Shown piece by piece: positions 14,497 through 22,180 of a stretch of DNA of 28,821 bases. The DNA is taken from contig CAZYXG010000034.1 of assembly GCA_964650885.1 (NCBI GenBank), positions 1 through 28,821 on the forward strand, written 5' to 3'. A model generated the notes under the pieces. That model was not told the DNA's origin and did no database searches. It worked only from the letters and a program-made list of their open reading frames with translations. Every line of letters starts with the position of its first letter. Position 1 is the first letter of the stretch. A program made the position numbers and the translations under genes. Source of the DNA: JAPLFM01 sp964650885. GTDB taxonomy: Bacteria > Bacteroidota > Ignavibacteria > Kapaibacteriales > UBA2268.

Positions 14497-14865
14497 ATGA
14501 TACAAGAAGAAACAAATCTAATCGTGGCAGATAATTCAGGTGCAAAGAAAATTCGTTGCATTAGAGTTCTAGGAGGTCACGGTAAAAGATATGCTCGCGT
14601 TGGAGATTTGATTGTTGTAACTGTAAAAGCTGCTATTCCAAATGGTAACGTGAAAAAAGGCGAAGTTTGCAAAGCTGTTGTAGTTCGCACTGCTAAAGAA
14701 ATTAAAAGAAAAGATGGTTCTTTTATTAGATTCGACGATAATGCTGCTGTTCTTTTGAACCAAAAAGGAGACCCTCGTGGTACTCGTATATTTGGACCAG
14801 TTGCCAGAGAATTGCGTGAAAAATCTTTTATGAAAATCGTTTCTTTAGCTCCAGAGGTAATTTAA
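14497..14865 (+). CDS. rplN: 50S ribosomal protein L14
   Basis: Large-subunit interface protein and binding site for the silencing factor RsfS. 122 aa, with MIQEETNLIVADNSGAKKIRCIRVLGG, GDLIVVTVKAAIPNG, VVVRTAKEIKRKDGS and FGPVARELREKSFMKIVSLAPEVI segments diagnostic of L14. Ribosome-binding site GAGGTA precedes the ATG. The stop is one base from the next gene's ATG. Confidence 0.98.
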   Translation: MIQEETNLIVADNSGAKKIRCIRVLGGHGKRYARVGDLIVVTVKAAIPNGNVKKGEVCKAVVVRTAKEIKRKDGSFIRFDDNAAVLLNQKGDPRGTRIFGPVARELREKSFMKIVSLAPEVI

Positions 14866-14866
14866 G

Positions 14867-15109
14867 ATGTTAAAAATGATAAAATTGAAAATCAAAAAAG
14901 GTGATATTGTTAAAGTTATCGCAGGCGATGACAAAGGCAAAGAAGGTAGAGTACTTGAAGTATTACCTAAAGCTATGACAATATTGGTAGATGGCGTGAA
15001 TATTCACAAAAAACACCAAAAACCAACTCAAAATAACCAACAAGGTGGTATAGTTGATAAAGCTATTCCAGTTCATTATTCAAATGTACAACTTGTTAGT
15101 GCTAAGTAA
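14867..15109 (+). CDS. rplX: 50S ribosomal protein L24, short form
   Basis: Assembly-initiator protein of the large subunit, with the KOW motif KKGDIVKVIAGDDKGKEGRV, then GVNIHKKHQKPTQNNQQGGI and VHYSNVQLV. At 80 aa it lacks about 20-25 C-terminal residues present in E. coli L24 (the segment after SNV). I recall a similarly short form in green sulfur bacteria, so this looks like a lineage trait, not a broken gene. AGAGG at 14853-14857 is 9 nt from the ATG at 14867 and 18 from the next in-frame ATG (14876), which decides the start. Confidence 0.95.
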   Translation: MLKMIKLKIKKGDIVKVIAGDDKGKEGRVLEVLPKAMTILVDGVNIHKKHQKPTQNNQQGGIVDKAIPVHYSNVQLVSAK

Positions 15110-15132
15110 ATTTAAGTAGAGATTAAAGAAAA

Positions 15133-15771
15133 ATGGCAAAACAAACTCAAGCAACTGTATCTAAGAAGAACGTTTTCCTACCAGAAGGTAAGAGAATTGA
15201 AGATGTAGATAGTTCAATAGCAATACCAATACCAAGACTGTTTAGTTTTTATTCTGAAAAAGTTATTCCAGCTTTGAAAACTAAATTTGGTTATAAAACT
15301 GTAATGCAAGTACCTAAAATTCAAAAAATCGTTTTGAATGTTGGTGTTGGCGAAGCAGCTTCAGATCCAAAGTTATTAGTAGCTGCTATCAATGAATTGG
15401 AATTAATAACTGGTCAAAGACCAGTAGTTCGAAGGGCTAAGAAAGCTATTTCTAATTTTAAGTTAAGAGAAGGCATGCCTATTGGTGCTACTGTAACTTT
15501 GAGACGTATTAAAATGTATGAATTTTTAGATAGATTCATCAATATTGCATCTCCTCGAATTAGAGACTTTAGAGGTTTTAATGATAAAAGCTTCGACGGT
15601 CGTGGTAACTACACTGTAGGTATCAAAGAGCAAATTATGTTCCCAGAAATAGATGTGGATAAAGTTAACAAAATCACTGGTATGGATATCACTTTTGTGA
15701 TGAGTGCTAGAACTGATGAAGAAGCACACGCTTTACTTAGTGAATTTGGTTTTCCATTTAGAAAAAAATAA
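15133..15771 (+). CDS. rplE: 50S ribosomal protein L5, N-terminally extended
   Basis: Central-protuberance protein that binds 5S rRNA. 212 aa against about 180 usually. The core runs from RLFSFYSEKVIPALKTKFGY through VPKIQKIVLNVGVGEA, TGQRPVVRRAKKAISNFKLREG and RFINIASPRIRDFRG to GMDITFVMSARTDEEAHALL. The additional roughly 30 residues (MAKQTQATVSKKNVFLPEGK and on) precede the core. They are supported by the ribosome-binding position and by the lack of a better ATG before the core. The role of the extension is unknown. Confidence 0.97.
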   Translation: MAKQTQATVSKKNVFLPEGKRIEDVDSSIAIPIPRLFSFYSEKVIPALKTKFGYKTVMQVPKIQKIVLNVGVGEAASDPKLLVAAINELELITGQRPVVRRAKKAISNFKLREGMPIGATVTLRRIKMYEFLDRFINIASPRIRDFRGFNDKSFDGRGNYTVGIKEQIMFPEIDVDKVNKITGMDITFVMSARTDEEAHALLSEFGFPFRKK

Positions 15772-15783
15772 GGTCGAATATTT

Positions 15784-16053
15784 ATGTCTAAGAAATCAGT
15801 AATAGCAAGAAATACAAAACGTATAGCATTAGTAGAGCAATATTTAGCTAGAAGAAATGAGCTGAAAGCTGCTGGAGATATGGAAGGTTTGCAAAAACTA
15901 CCAAGAAATTCAGCTCCTACAAGAGTGCGAAATAGATGTACACAAACAGGTAAAGGGCGTGGTGTTTACCGCAAATTTGGCTTGTGCAGAAATCAATTTA
16001 GAGCTTTAGCTCTTGAAGGTAAGATACCTGGTATTAGAAAAGCTAGCTGGTAA
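15784..16053 (+). CDS. rpsN: 30S ribosomal protein S14 (zinc-free long form)
   Basis: Head protein of the small subunit. 89 aa, the long form without the two CxxC zinc motifs. Only single cysteines remain in RNRCTQTGKGRG and GLCRNQF. The LPRNSAPTRVRNRC segment and the C-terminus GKIPGIRKASW are diagnostic. It lies 12 nt after rplE. The 67-nt gap after it is AT-rich and featureless. Confidence 0.97.
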   Translation: MSKKSVIARNTKRIALVEQYLARRNELKAAGDMEGLQKLPRNSAPTRVRNRCTQTGKGRGVYRKFGLCRNQFRALALEGKIPGIRKASW

Positions 16054-16120
16054 GCCAACTTTTTTATTAGAAACCAAATTCTTAGTTTATTTAGAAATTA
16101 GAAACAATTAAGTGTAAATT

Positions 16121-16516
16121 ATGCCAGTAACAGATTCAGTATCAGATTTTTTGACAAGAATTAGAAACGCAGGAAATGCGGGTCATAGGACTGTTGATAC
16201 TCCAAGAAGCAATATGAAAGTTGCTATTGCAAAAATCTTGAAAGAACAAGGCTTCATCACTGAATATGAAGATTTAAAAGATGATGTGCAAGGAGTTGTT
16301 AGAGTAACTCTTCGCTATCATAACAGAAAACCTGCTATTAAAGAAATTAAAAGAGCAAGTAAACCAGGCAGAAGACTTTATGTGAATACTGATAGTATTC
16401 CTAGAATTAAGAATGGTTTGGGTGTTGCTATTATCTCCACTTCAAAAGGTGTAATGACTGATAAAGACGCTAGAAAATTTAACGTCGGTGGTGAATTTCT
16501 TTGTACCATTTGGTAA
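16121..16516 (+). CDS. rpsH: 30S ribosomal protein S8
   Basis: Primary 16S rRNA binder of the central domain. 131 aa, with VSDFLTRIRNAGNAGHRTVDTPRS, the LKEQGFITEYE helix, KRASKPGRRLYVN and the final ISTSKGVMTDKDARKFNVGGE and LCTIW. In E. coli S8 represses the spc operon by binding the rplE leader. I did not find an obvious S8-site mimic here, but a structure search was not possible. Confidence 0.97.
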   Translation: MPVTDSVSDFLTRIRNAGNAGHRTVDTPRSNMKVAIAKILKEQGFITEYEDLKDDVQGVVRVTLRYHNRKPAIKEIKRASKPGRRLYVNTDSIPRIKNGLGVAIISTSKGVMTDKDARKFNVGGEFLCTIW

Positions 16517-16534
16517 TATAATTGGAGAATGTAA

Positions 16535-17074
16535 GTGTCTAGGATCGGAAAAAAATTAATTGAAATCCCTAATAACGTAAAGGTAACTTTGGCTGATGGT
16601 AAATTCATCGCTAAAGGACCTAAAGGTGAATTAGAAGTTACTGTGCCTGAAGCAATCTCTTGCCAAATGGAAGGCAATATAGTAAATTTTGCTCGTGCAA
16701 ACGATGAGAAAAAAGTACGTTCTTTGCATGGCTTGACAAGAGCTTTAGCATTTAATGTTGTAGAAGGTGTTAGTAATGGTTTTACTACTACTTTAAAAAT
16801 TGAAGGTGTTGGTTTTAAAGTTGAATTGAGAGAAGAAAAATTACAGATGAATCTTGGTTTTTCACACCCAATTCTAATCATACCTCCTAAAGGTGTTTCT
16901 TTCACTGCTCCAAATCCAACTACTATTATTGTAACTGGAATTGACAAACAATTAGTTGGGACTGTTGCATCGAAAATCAGAAGTATCAGACCACCTGAAC
17001 CTTACAAAGGTAAAGGGGTTCGTTATGAAAACGAATACGTCAGACGCAAAGCTGGTAAAACATCTGCTAAATAA
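16535..17074 (+). CDS. rplF: 50S ribosomal protein L6
   Basis: Large-subunit protein near the GTPase-associated centre. 179 aa with two repeated domains; MSRIGKKLIEIPNNVKVTL at the start and RSIRPPEPYKGKGVRYENE near the end are family signatures. The start is GTG at 16535, with GGAG at 16524-16527. The ATG at 16529 is followed at once by a stop codon, which excludes it. Confidence 0.97.
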   Translation: MSRIGKKLIEIPNNVKVTLADGKFIAKGPKGELEVTVPEAISCQMEGNIVNFARANDEKKVRSLHGLTRALAFNVVEGVSNGFTTTLKIEGVGFKVELREEKLQMNLGFSHPILIIPPKGVSFTAPNPTTIIVTGIDKQLVGTVASKIRSIRPPEPYKGKGVRYENEYVRRKAGKTSAK

Positions 17075-17107
17075 TTTCATTAAAAATTAAACTTAAGTAA
17101 AAGCCAA

Positions 17108-17479
17108 ATGGAAGCTCGTAAGTTAAAAGCGAAAAGAATACAAAGAAGAAAATATAGTATCCGTAATAAAATAAACGGAACTCAAGAAAGATTGAGACTG
17201 ACTGTATTTAGAAGTTTAAGCCAAATTTATGCTCAAATTATCAATGATGATGATCAAAGCACATTGGTTTCTGCTTCTTCTATCGATAAAGAAGTGTCTG
17301 TGTTGTTAAAACCAGAAATGTCTAAAATTGAAGTTAGCAATATAGTAGGCAAAAAACTTGCTGAAAGAGCTGCTGCAAAAAATATAAAAAGTGTTGCCTT
17401 TGACCGCAACGGAAGAATTTACCACGGTCGCATCAAAGCTCTTGCTGAGGGAGCTCGTGAAGCCGGTTTGGAATTTTAA
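17108..17479 (+). CDS. rplR: 50S ribosomal protein L18
   Basis: 5S rRNA-binding protein of the central protuberance. 123 aa with the basic N-terminus KAKRIQRRKYSIRNKING, RLRLTVFRSLSQIYAQIINDD, and the C-terminal FDRNGRIYHGRIKALAEGAREAGLEF. It lies between rplF and rpsE in standard spc order. Confidence 0.97.
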   Translation: MEARKLKAKRIQRRKYSIRNKINGTQERLRLTVFRSLSQIYAQIINDDDQSTLVSASSIDKEVSVLLKPEMSKIEVSNIVGKKLAERAAAKNIKSVAFDRNGRIYHGRIKALAEGAREAGLEF

Positions 17480-17498
17480 ATATTAACAAGGTGTCAAA

Positions 17499-18002
17499 TT
17501 GAGTAAGTATAAAGCATCAGAATTAGAATTAAAAGACAAGTTAGTCCACGTTGGAAGAACTGCAAAAGTAGTAAAAGGTGGTCGTAGATTTAACTTTTCT
17601 GCAATCGTAGTCGTTGGCGATGGAAATGGACATGTCGGATATGGTCTGGGCAAAGCTAGTGAAGTAGTTGATGCGGTAACCAAAGCAACTGAAGCTGCTA
17701 AAAAAAGTTTAGTAAAAGTGAAAATTCAAGAGGGTACAGTTCCTCACGAAGTATTAGGTAGATTCGGATCTGCAAAGATTTTGATTAAACCTGCTACTCC
17801 TGGTACTGGTGTTATTGCATCTGGTGGTGTGAGAGCGGTACTAGAGTTGGCTGGAGTTCACAACGTTTTAACTAAAAACTTGGGTTCTTCAAATCCTCAC
17901 AATACTGTTAAAGCCACTATTGCTGGCCTAGCAGATTTGGAAGATTTGAATTCAGTGGCAACACGTAGAGGCATTTCGCCAGAGAAAGTAGTTAGAGGTT
18001 AA
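17499..18002 (+). CDS. rpsE: 30S ribosomal protein S5
   Basis: Small-subunit fidelity protein at the mRNA entry side. 167 aa, with the double-stranded-RNA-like domain ELKDKLVHVGRTAKVVKGGRR, FSAIVVVGDGNGHVGYGLGKA and the C-terminal KNLGSSNPHNTVKAT. The start is TTG at 17499, supported by AAGGTG at 17488-17493. The GTG at 17491 quickly meets a stop codon (TGA at 17500-17502), so it cannot be the start. Confidence 0.97.
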   Translation: MSKYKASELELKDKLVHVGRTAKVVKGGRRFNFSAIVVVGDGNGHVGYGLGKASEVVDAVTKATEAAKKSLVKVKIQEGTVPHEVLGRFGSAKILIKPATPGTGVIASGGVRAVLELAGVHNVLTKNLGSSNPHNTVKATIAGLADLEDLNSVATRRGISPEKVVRG

Positions 18003-18048
18003 TACTTCTTCTCTTTTTAATGTTTAGTATTGTATTAGGATAATTAGA

Positions 18049-18234
18049 ATGTCAAAAATTAAAGTTACTCAAACAAAAAGCATAATTGATAGACACTTTA
18101 AACAAAAAAGAACTATTGAAGCTTTAGGTCTTGGCAGACCAAATTATTTCAAAATTCTGCCAGATAATCCACAAACTCGTGGAATGGTAGCACAAGTAAA
18201 ACACCTTGTGAAAGTTGAAGCTGTTATTGAATAA
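18049..18234 (+). CDS. rpmD: 50S ribosomal protein L30
   Basis: Small large-subunit protein, 61 aa, with IKVTQTKSIIDRHFKQKRTIEALGLGR and the closing VAQVKHLVKVE typical of bacterial L30. A TTAGGATAATTAGAATG context supplies the AGGA ribosome-binding site. It lies between rpsE and rplO as usual. Confidence 0.96.
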   Translation: MSKIKVTQTKSIIDRHFKQKRTIEALGLGRPNYFKILPDNPQTRGMVAQVKHLVKVEAVIE

Positions 18235-18269
18235 TTGAATAAGATTAATAATCCCAAAGAAATAAGAAA

Positions 18270-18731
18270 ATGATACACATCGGTAATTTAACATACACAG
18301 ATGGTGCAAAGCACAGTAAAAAAAGAATTGGTAGAGGTCCAGGATCTGGACACGGTGGAACTTCTACTCGTGGACATAAAGGACAACAAGCACGCTCTGG
18401 AGCTACAGTAGCTCGTGGTACAGAGGGTGGTCAAATGCCGATTCACCGTAGATTGCCTAAATTTGGTTTTACCAATCCTACAAGAGTGGAATACCAATCA
18501 GTTAATCTTGGCGATTTGCAAAGACTTATTGATGCAAAAAGAATTGATGCTTCAAAAATTAATTTTGAAACATTGCTTGCTTGTGGAATAATTAAAAAAT
18601 CCAATCAACCTGTAAAGATTCTTGGCAATGGTGAAATTAATGCTTCTATTAATATTGAAGCTCACGGTTTTTCTTCTTCTGCAAAAGAGAAGATTGAAAA
18701 GCTAGGGGGGACAGTAGTAGTTAATGGCTAA
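18270..18731 (+). CDS. rplO: 50S ribosomal protein L15
   Basis: Late-assembly large-subunit protein with an extended glycine/arginine-rich N-terminus. 153 aa, with KHSKKRIGRGPGSGHGGTS, RGHKGQQARSG and EGGQMPIHRRLPKFGF, then a compact C-terminal domain ending KIEKLGGTVVVNG. Its last 8 nt overlap the secY start, suggesting coupled translation. Confidence 0.97.
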   Translation: MIHIGNLTYTDGAKHSKKRIGRGPGSGHGGTSTRGHKGQQARSGATVARGTEGGQMPIHRRLPKFGFTNPTRVEYQSVNLGDLQRLIDAKRIDASKINFETLLACGIIKKSNQPVKILGNGEINASINIEAHGFSSSAKEKIEKLGGTVVVNG

Positions 18732-20076
18732 ATTAATAGAAACATTTTCAAACATCTTTAAGATTGAAGAACTAAGAAAGAGAATCACGTTCACTTTGTT
18801 GGTTCTTTTACTCGTTAGAATTGGCTCTTTTATTACCTTACCAGGTATTAACGTAGCTGCTTTGAAAGCAAGTATGGCTAATGGTGCCAACAACACTCTC
18901 TTTGGATTGTTTGATTTATTCGTAGGTGGTGCATTCTCCAATGCGGCTATATTTGCTCTTGGAATTATGCCATACATCACTTCTTCTATCATCTTTCAAT
19001 TAGCTGGTGTGGTTATGCCACAAATTCAGAAAATGCAGAAAGAAGGCGAAGAAGGAAGAAGAAAGATTAATCAATATACTAGAATGTTGACTGTAGTTAT
19101 AGCAGCTCTTCAAGCTTTTGGTATTTCATTGAAATTAGTAAACACAAATGCTGGTGCTTTTGGTTCTTCAGTTGTTGCTGATCCTGGATTTTTATTTACA
19201 TTGACAACAGTTTCTTTATTGACTGCTGGTACTGTGTTCTTAATGTGGTTAGGTGAGCAAATTACTGATAAAGGTATTGGAAATGGTATCTCTTTAATTA
19301 TCTTCATTGGTATTATAGCAAGACTCCCAAGTTCATTAATGCAAGAATTTGAATTAGTAGCTTCGGGTGCTAGAAATATTGTTGTTGAAATAATTATCTT
19401 TACTGCTTTATTAGGTATTATTGCTGCTGTGATTTTAATGACACAGGCGGCAAGACGAATACCTGTTAACTATGCTAAAAGACAAGTTGGAAAGAAAGTT
19501 TATGGTGGTAGCACTCAGTATATTCCTTTGAAATTGAATACTGCTGGTGTAATGCCTATCATCTTTGCTCAATCTATTATGTTTATTCCTAATACTGTTT
19601 TGAGCTTCTTCCCAGAAAGTCCAAGAATTTTATATTTATCGAATATGTTTAGCTATGAATCTTATTTCTATGCTGCTATTTATTCGACTATAGTAATTTT
19701 GTTTACGTATCTATACACAGCGATTGTATTCAATCCACGTGATATAGCTGATAATATGAAAAAGAATGGTGGTTTCATACCAGGTATTAAACCTGGAAAA
19801 CCAACATCTGATTATATTGATGGAATCTTAACAAGAATAACATTGCCTGGTGCATTTTTCTTAGCTCTAATTGCAATTTTACCAACAATTGTAACTAAGT
19901 TGTTCGGTCTTACGTCTTCATTTGCTCAGTTTTTTGGTGGTACGTCACTTCTAATTATGATTGGTGTAGCACTTGATACTTTGCAACAAGTAGAATCTCA
20001 TTTACTTATGAGGCACTATGATGGATTTATGAAGTCTGGTAAAATTAAAGGTAGATACGGTGCTGGAGGTTATTAA
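18724..20076 (+). CDS. secY: Preprotein translocase subunit SecY
   Basis: Channel-forming subunit of the Sec translocon in the inner membrane. 450 aa with about ten hydrophobic segments. Landmarks are LLVLLLVRIGSFITLPG (first helix region), GGAFSNAAIFALGIMPYITSSIIFQL (plug/TM2 region), MWLGEQITDKGIGNGISLIIF, ARRIPVNYAKRQVG (cytosolic loop that binds SecA/ribosome), LNTAGVMPIIFAQSI and FNPRDIADNMKKNGGFIPGI. It ends GRYGAGGY. It overlaps rplO by 8 nt and map by 1 nt (TAATG), so the three genes are probably translationally coupled. There is no adk between secY and map, unlike many bacteria. Confidence 0.98.
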   Translation: MAKLIETFSNIFKIEELRKRITFTLLVLLLVRIGSFITLPGINVAALKASMANGANNTLFGLFDLFVGGAFSNAAIFALGIMPYITSSIIFQLAGVVMPQIQKMQKEGEEGRRKINQYTRMLTVVIAALQAFGISLKLVNTNAGAFGSSVVADPGFLFTLTTVSLLTAGTVFLMWLGEQITDKGIGNGISLIIFIGIIARLPSSLMQEFELVASGARNIVVEIIIFTALLGIIAAVILMTQAARRIPVNYAKRQVGKKVYGGSTQYIPLKLNTAGVMPIIFAQSIMFIPNTVLSFFPESPRILYLSNMFSYESYFYAAIYSTIVILFTYLYTAIVFNPRDIADNMKKNGGFIPGIKPGKPTSDYIDGILTRITLPGAFFLALIAILPTIVTKLFGLTSSFAQFFGGTSLLIMIGVALDTLQQVESHLLMRHYDGFMKSGKIKGRYGAGGY

Positions 20077-20885
20077 TGGTACAATCTTTTCCAAGAATAC
20101 CATTGAAAACTGCCGAAGATATTAAATTTATGGAGAAGGCTTGCAGAATTGCAGCTGACACTCTTTCGCTCCTTGAAAAAAATGTGAAACCTGGAATTAC
20201 TACTTTAGAGTTAGATAAAATCGCAGAAGATTATATCAAAACTAAAGGTGGTACCCCAGCTTTTAAAGGTTATAAATCATCTGAAAGTAAAGTTTTTCCT
20301 GAGTATCCTGGTGTACTATGTATATCTGTAGAAGATGAAGTAGTTCACGGAATACCAAGCGAAAGAAAGCTTAAAGATGGAGAAATATTAACCCTTGATT
20401 GTGGAGTTTTACTTGATGGCTATTATTCTGATACTGCATTAAGTTGCGGTGTAGGAGAAATAAGCGATGCAAGAAAAAAACTGCTAAGAGTTTCAGAAGA
20501 ATCAATGTACTTAGGAATTGAACAAGCTGTGAAAACAAATAAAATATTTGATATTTCAAGAGCAATTCAAGACCATTGTGAATCCCACGGGTATTCACTA
20601 ACAAGAGAATTAGTTGGGCATGGGATTGGCAAGAAATTGCACGAAGAGCCAGCTGTTCCAAATTTTGTTCCTGCTTTGTTGCATCGCAATAGATACAACA
20701 ATGCTAAATTGGCAGCTGGTATGACAATTTGCATTGAACCTATGGTGCACATGGGAAAAAAAGAAGTTTATACAAAAACAGATGGATGGACAATTTGCAC
20801 AAGCGACCATACACCTGCAGCTCACTTTGAGCACACAGTCCTCATAACTGATGGTAAACCTGTTATATTAACTGCGAGAAGTTAA
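20076..20885 (+). CDS. map: Methionine aminopeptidase, type I
   Basis: Cytosolic dinuclear-metal peptidase removing the N-terminal Met of nascent proteins. 269 aa. The pita-bread fold metal ligands are visible: LDCGVLLDGYYSDTA (two Asp), GHGIGKKLHEEP (His), IEPMV (Glu) and HFEHTVLI (Glu). VVHGIPS gives the conserved substrate-side His. Position after secY and before infA is standard. It begins on the last base of the secY stop codon. Confidence 0.97.
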   Translation: MVQSFPRIPLKTAEDIKFMEKACRIAADTLSLLEKNVKPGITTLELDKIAEDYIKTKGGTPAFKGYKSSESKVFPEYPGVLCISVEDEVVHGIPSERKLKDGEILTLDCGVLLDGYYSDTALSCGVGEISDARKKLLRVSEESMYLGIEQAVKTNKIFDISRAIQDHCESHGYSLTRELVGHGIGKKLHEEPAVPNFVPALLHRNRYNNAKLAAGMTICIEPMVHMGKKEVYTKTDGWTICTSDHTPAAHFEHTVLITDGKPVILTARS

Positions 20886-20890
20886 AGAAT

Positions 20891-21109
20891 ATGGCGAAAC
20901 AAGAGCCAATAAAAATTGATGGTATTATTGATGAAACACTTCCTAATACACAATTTATTGTGAAGTTAGAAAATGGTCATAAAATACTGGCTCATATATC
21001 TGGCAAGATGCGTATGAATTTCATCAAAATCTTGCAAGGTGATAAAGTTACTGTGGAAATGACGCCTTATGATTTGAATAAAGGCAGAATAATTTATCGT
21101 TATAAATAA
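20891..21109 (+). CDS. infA: Translation initiation factor IF-1
   Basis: OB-fold factor that binds the 30S A site during initiation. 72 aa, exactly the common length, with EPIKIDGIIDETLPNTQF, LENGHKILAHISGKMRMNFIKIL and the end LNKGRIIYRYK. It follows map by 5 nt. No Shine-Dalgarno is visible, so coupling to map translation is likely. Confidence 0.97.
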   Translation: MAKQEPIKIDGIIDETLPNTQFIVKLENGHKILAHISGKMRMNFIKILQGDKVTVEMTPYDLNKGRIIYRYK

Positions 21110-21152
21110 TTTAATTAAGCCCTCGGGCAAATACTAAGAGTAAGGTGCTGAA

Positions 21153-21269
21153 ATGAAAGTTCAAGCTTCTGTGAAAAAAAGAAATCCTGATGATATTATC
21201 GTTCGTCGTAAGGGTAGGGTTTATATCGTGAATAAGAAAAACCCAAGATTTAAGCAAAGACAAGGTTAA
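21153..21269 (+). CDS. rpmJ: 50S ribosomal protein L36, zinc-free form
   Basis: A 38-aa ORF translating to MKVQASVKKRNPDDIIVRRK, then GRVYIVNKKNPRFKQRQG. Family marks are MKV-x-x-SVKKR, VRRKGR and the terminal KQRQG. The Cys and His zinc ligands of the C+ form are replaced, so this is the zinc-independent type common in Bacteroidota. AAGGTG lies 5 nt before the ATG. It sits between infA and rpsM as expected. A short GCCC-TC-GGGC palindrome is present at 21119-21128. Confidence 0.95.
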   Translation: MKVQASVKKRNPDDIIVRRKGRVYIVNKKNPRFKQRQG

Positions 21270-21285
21270 AATTAAGGATTAAACA

Positions 21286-21666
21286 ATGGCTCGTATAGCT
21301 GGTGTAGATTTACCAAAAAATAAACGTGGTGTAATTGGATTGACTTACATATTTGGTGTGGGCAATACAATCAGCAAGAAAGTTCTTGCTGCCGCAGGTA
21401 TAGATGAAAGTAAAAAAATAAGTGATTGGTCTGATGACGAAGTAACAAAAATACGTTTGTTATTGGATGATTACACATTGGAAGGACAGTTACGTTCAGA
21501 AGTACAAATGAACATCAAACGATTGATGGACATAGGTTGTTATAGAGGTTTACGTCATAGAAGAGGACTTCCTGCACGTGGACAAAGAACAAGAACTAAC
21601 TCTCGTACAAGAAAAGGTAGAAGGAAAACTGTTGCTGGAAAGAAAAAAGCAACTGGTAAGAAATAA
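21286..21666 (+). CDS. rpsM: 30S ribosomal protein S13
   Basis: Head protein forming inter-subunit bridges. 126 aa, with MARIAGVDLPKNKRGVIGLTYI at the start and the helix-two-turn-helix region, then the C-terminal CYRGLRHRRGLPARGQRTRT and NSRTRKGRRK tail contacting P-site tRNA. TTAAGGATTAAACAATG gives an AAGGA ribosome-binding site. Confidence 0.98.
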   Translation: MARIAGVDLPKNKRGVIGLTYIFGVGNTISKKVLAAAGIDESKKISDWSDDEVTKIRLLLDDYTLEGQLRSEVQMNIKRLMDIGCYRGLRHRRGLPARGQRTRTNSRTRKGRRKTVAGKKKATGKK

Positions 21667-21729
21667 TAGTATCTTTTCAAGAATAGTTTCTTTTATAAAA
21701 GATTTTAAAAAAATAATTAGGCTTAAGAA

Positions 21730-22110
21730 GTGGCAAAGAAAAAAGTTAAAAAGAAAGTTGTTACCGATATTCATGGTAAAGCTTTTGTAAAAGCTACATT
21801 CAATAATGTTATTGTAACTGTTTGCGATATGTATGGCAACACGTTGTCGTGGTCATCGTCAGGTAAAAATGGTTTCAAAGGCTCAAAGAAAAATACTCCT
21901 TATGCAGCGCAGGTTTCTGCAGAAAAAGCTGGTAAAGAAGCTTATGATATGGGTTTAAGAAAAGTTGATGTTGTTGTAAAAGGTCCTGGTTCCGGCAGAG
22001 AAGCTGCTGTTAGAGCTTTGAGCGTAGCAGGTTTGGAAGTGCATAGCATTTTGGATAGAACTCCTATTCCTCATAATGGCTGTCGCCCTCCAAAAAGACG
22101 TAGAGTTTAA
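21730..22110 (+). CDS. rpsK: 30S ribosomal protein S11
   Basis: Platform protein of the small subunit. 126 aa, with HGKAFVKATFNNVIVTVCDM, SWSSSGKNGFKGSKKNTPYAAQ and the end RTPIPHNGCRPPKRRRV. The start is GTG at 21730, with AGG at 21718-21720, and the following lysine-rich residues match S11 N-termini. The next gene is rpoA, not rpsD, which is unusual for this operon. Confidence 0.97.
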   Translation: MAKKKVKKKVVTDIHGKAFVKATFNNVIVTVCDMYGNTLSWSSSGKNGFKGSKKNTPYAAQVSAEKAGKEAYDMGLRKVDVVVKGPGSGREAAVRALSVAGLEVHSILDRTPIPHNGCRPPKRRRV

Positions 22111-22180
22111 TAGCTCTATAAATTGCAACGGCTGTTTTTACCAGAATTAGTTTTATAATAAATCTATTGCCAAGGATAAT

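Noticed and set aside
16378..16947. 189-aa minus-strand ORF across rpsH/rplF
   Set aside because: It lies entirely within two certain ribosomal protein genes on the other strand; a shadow frame.
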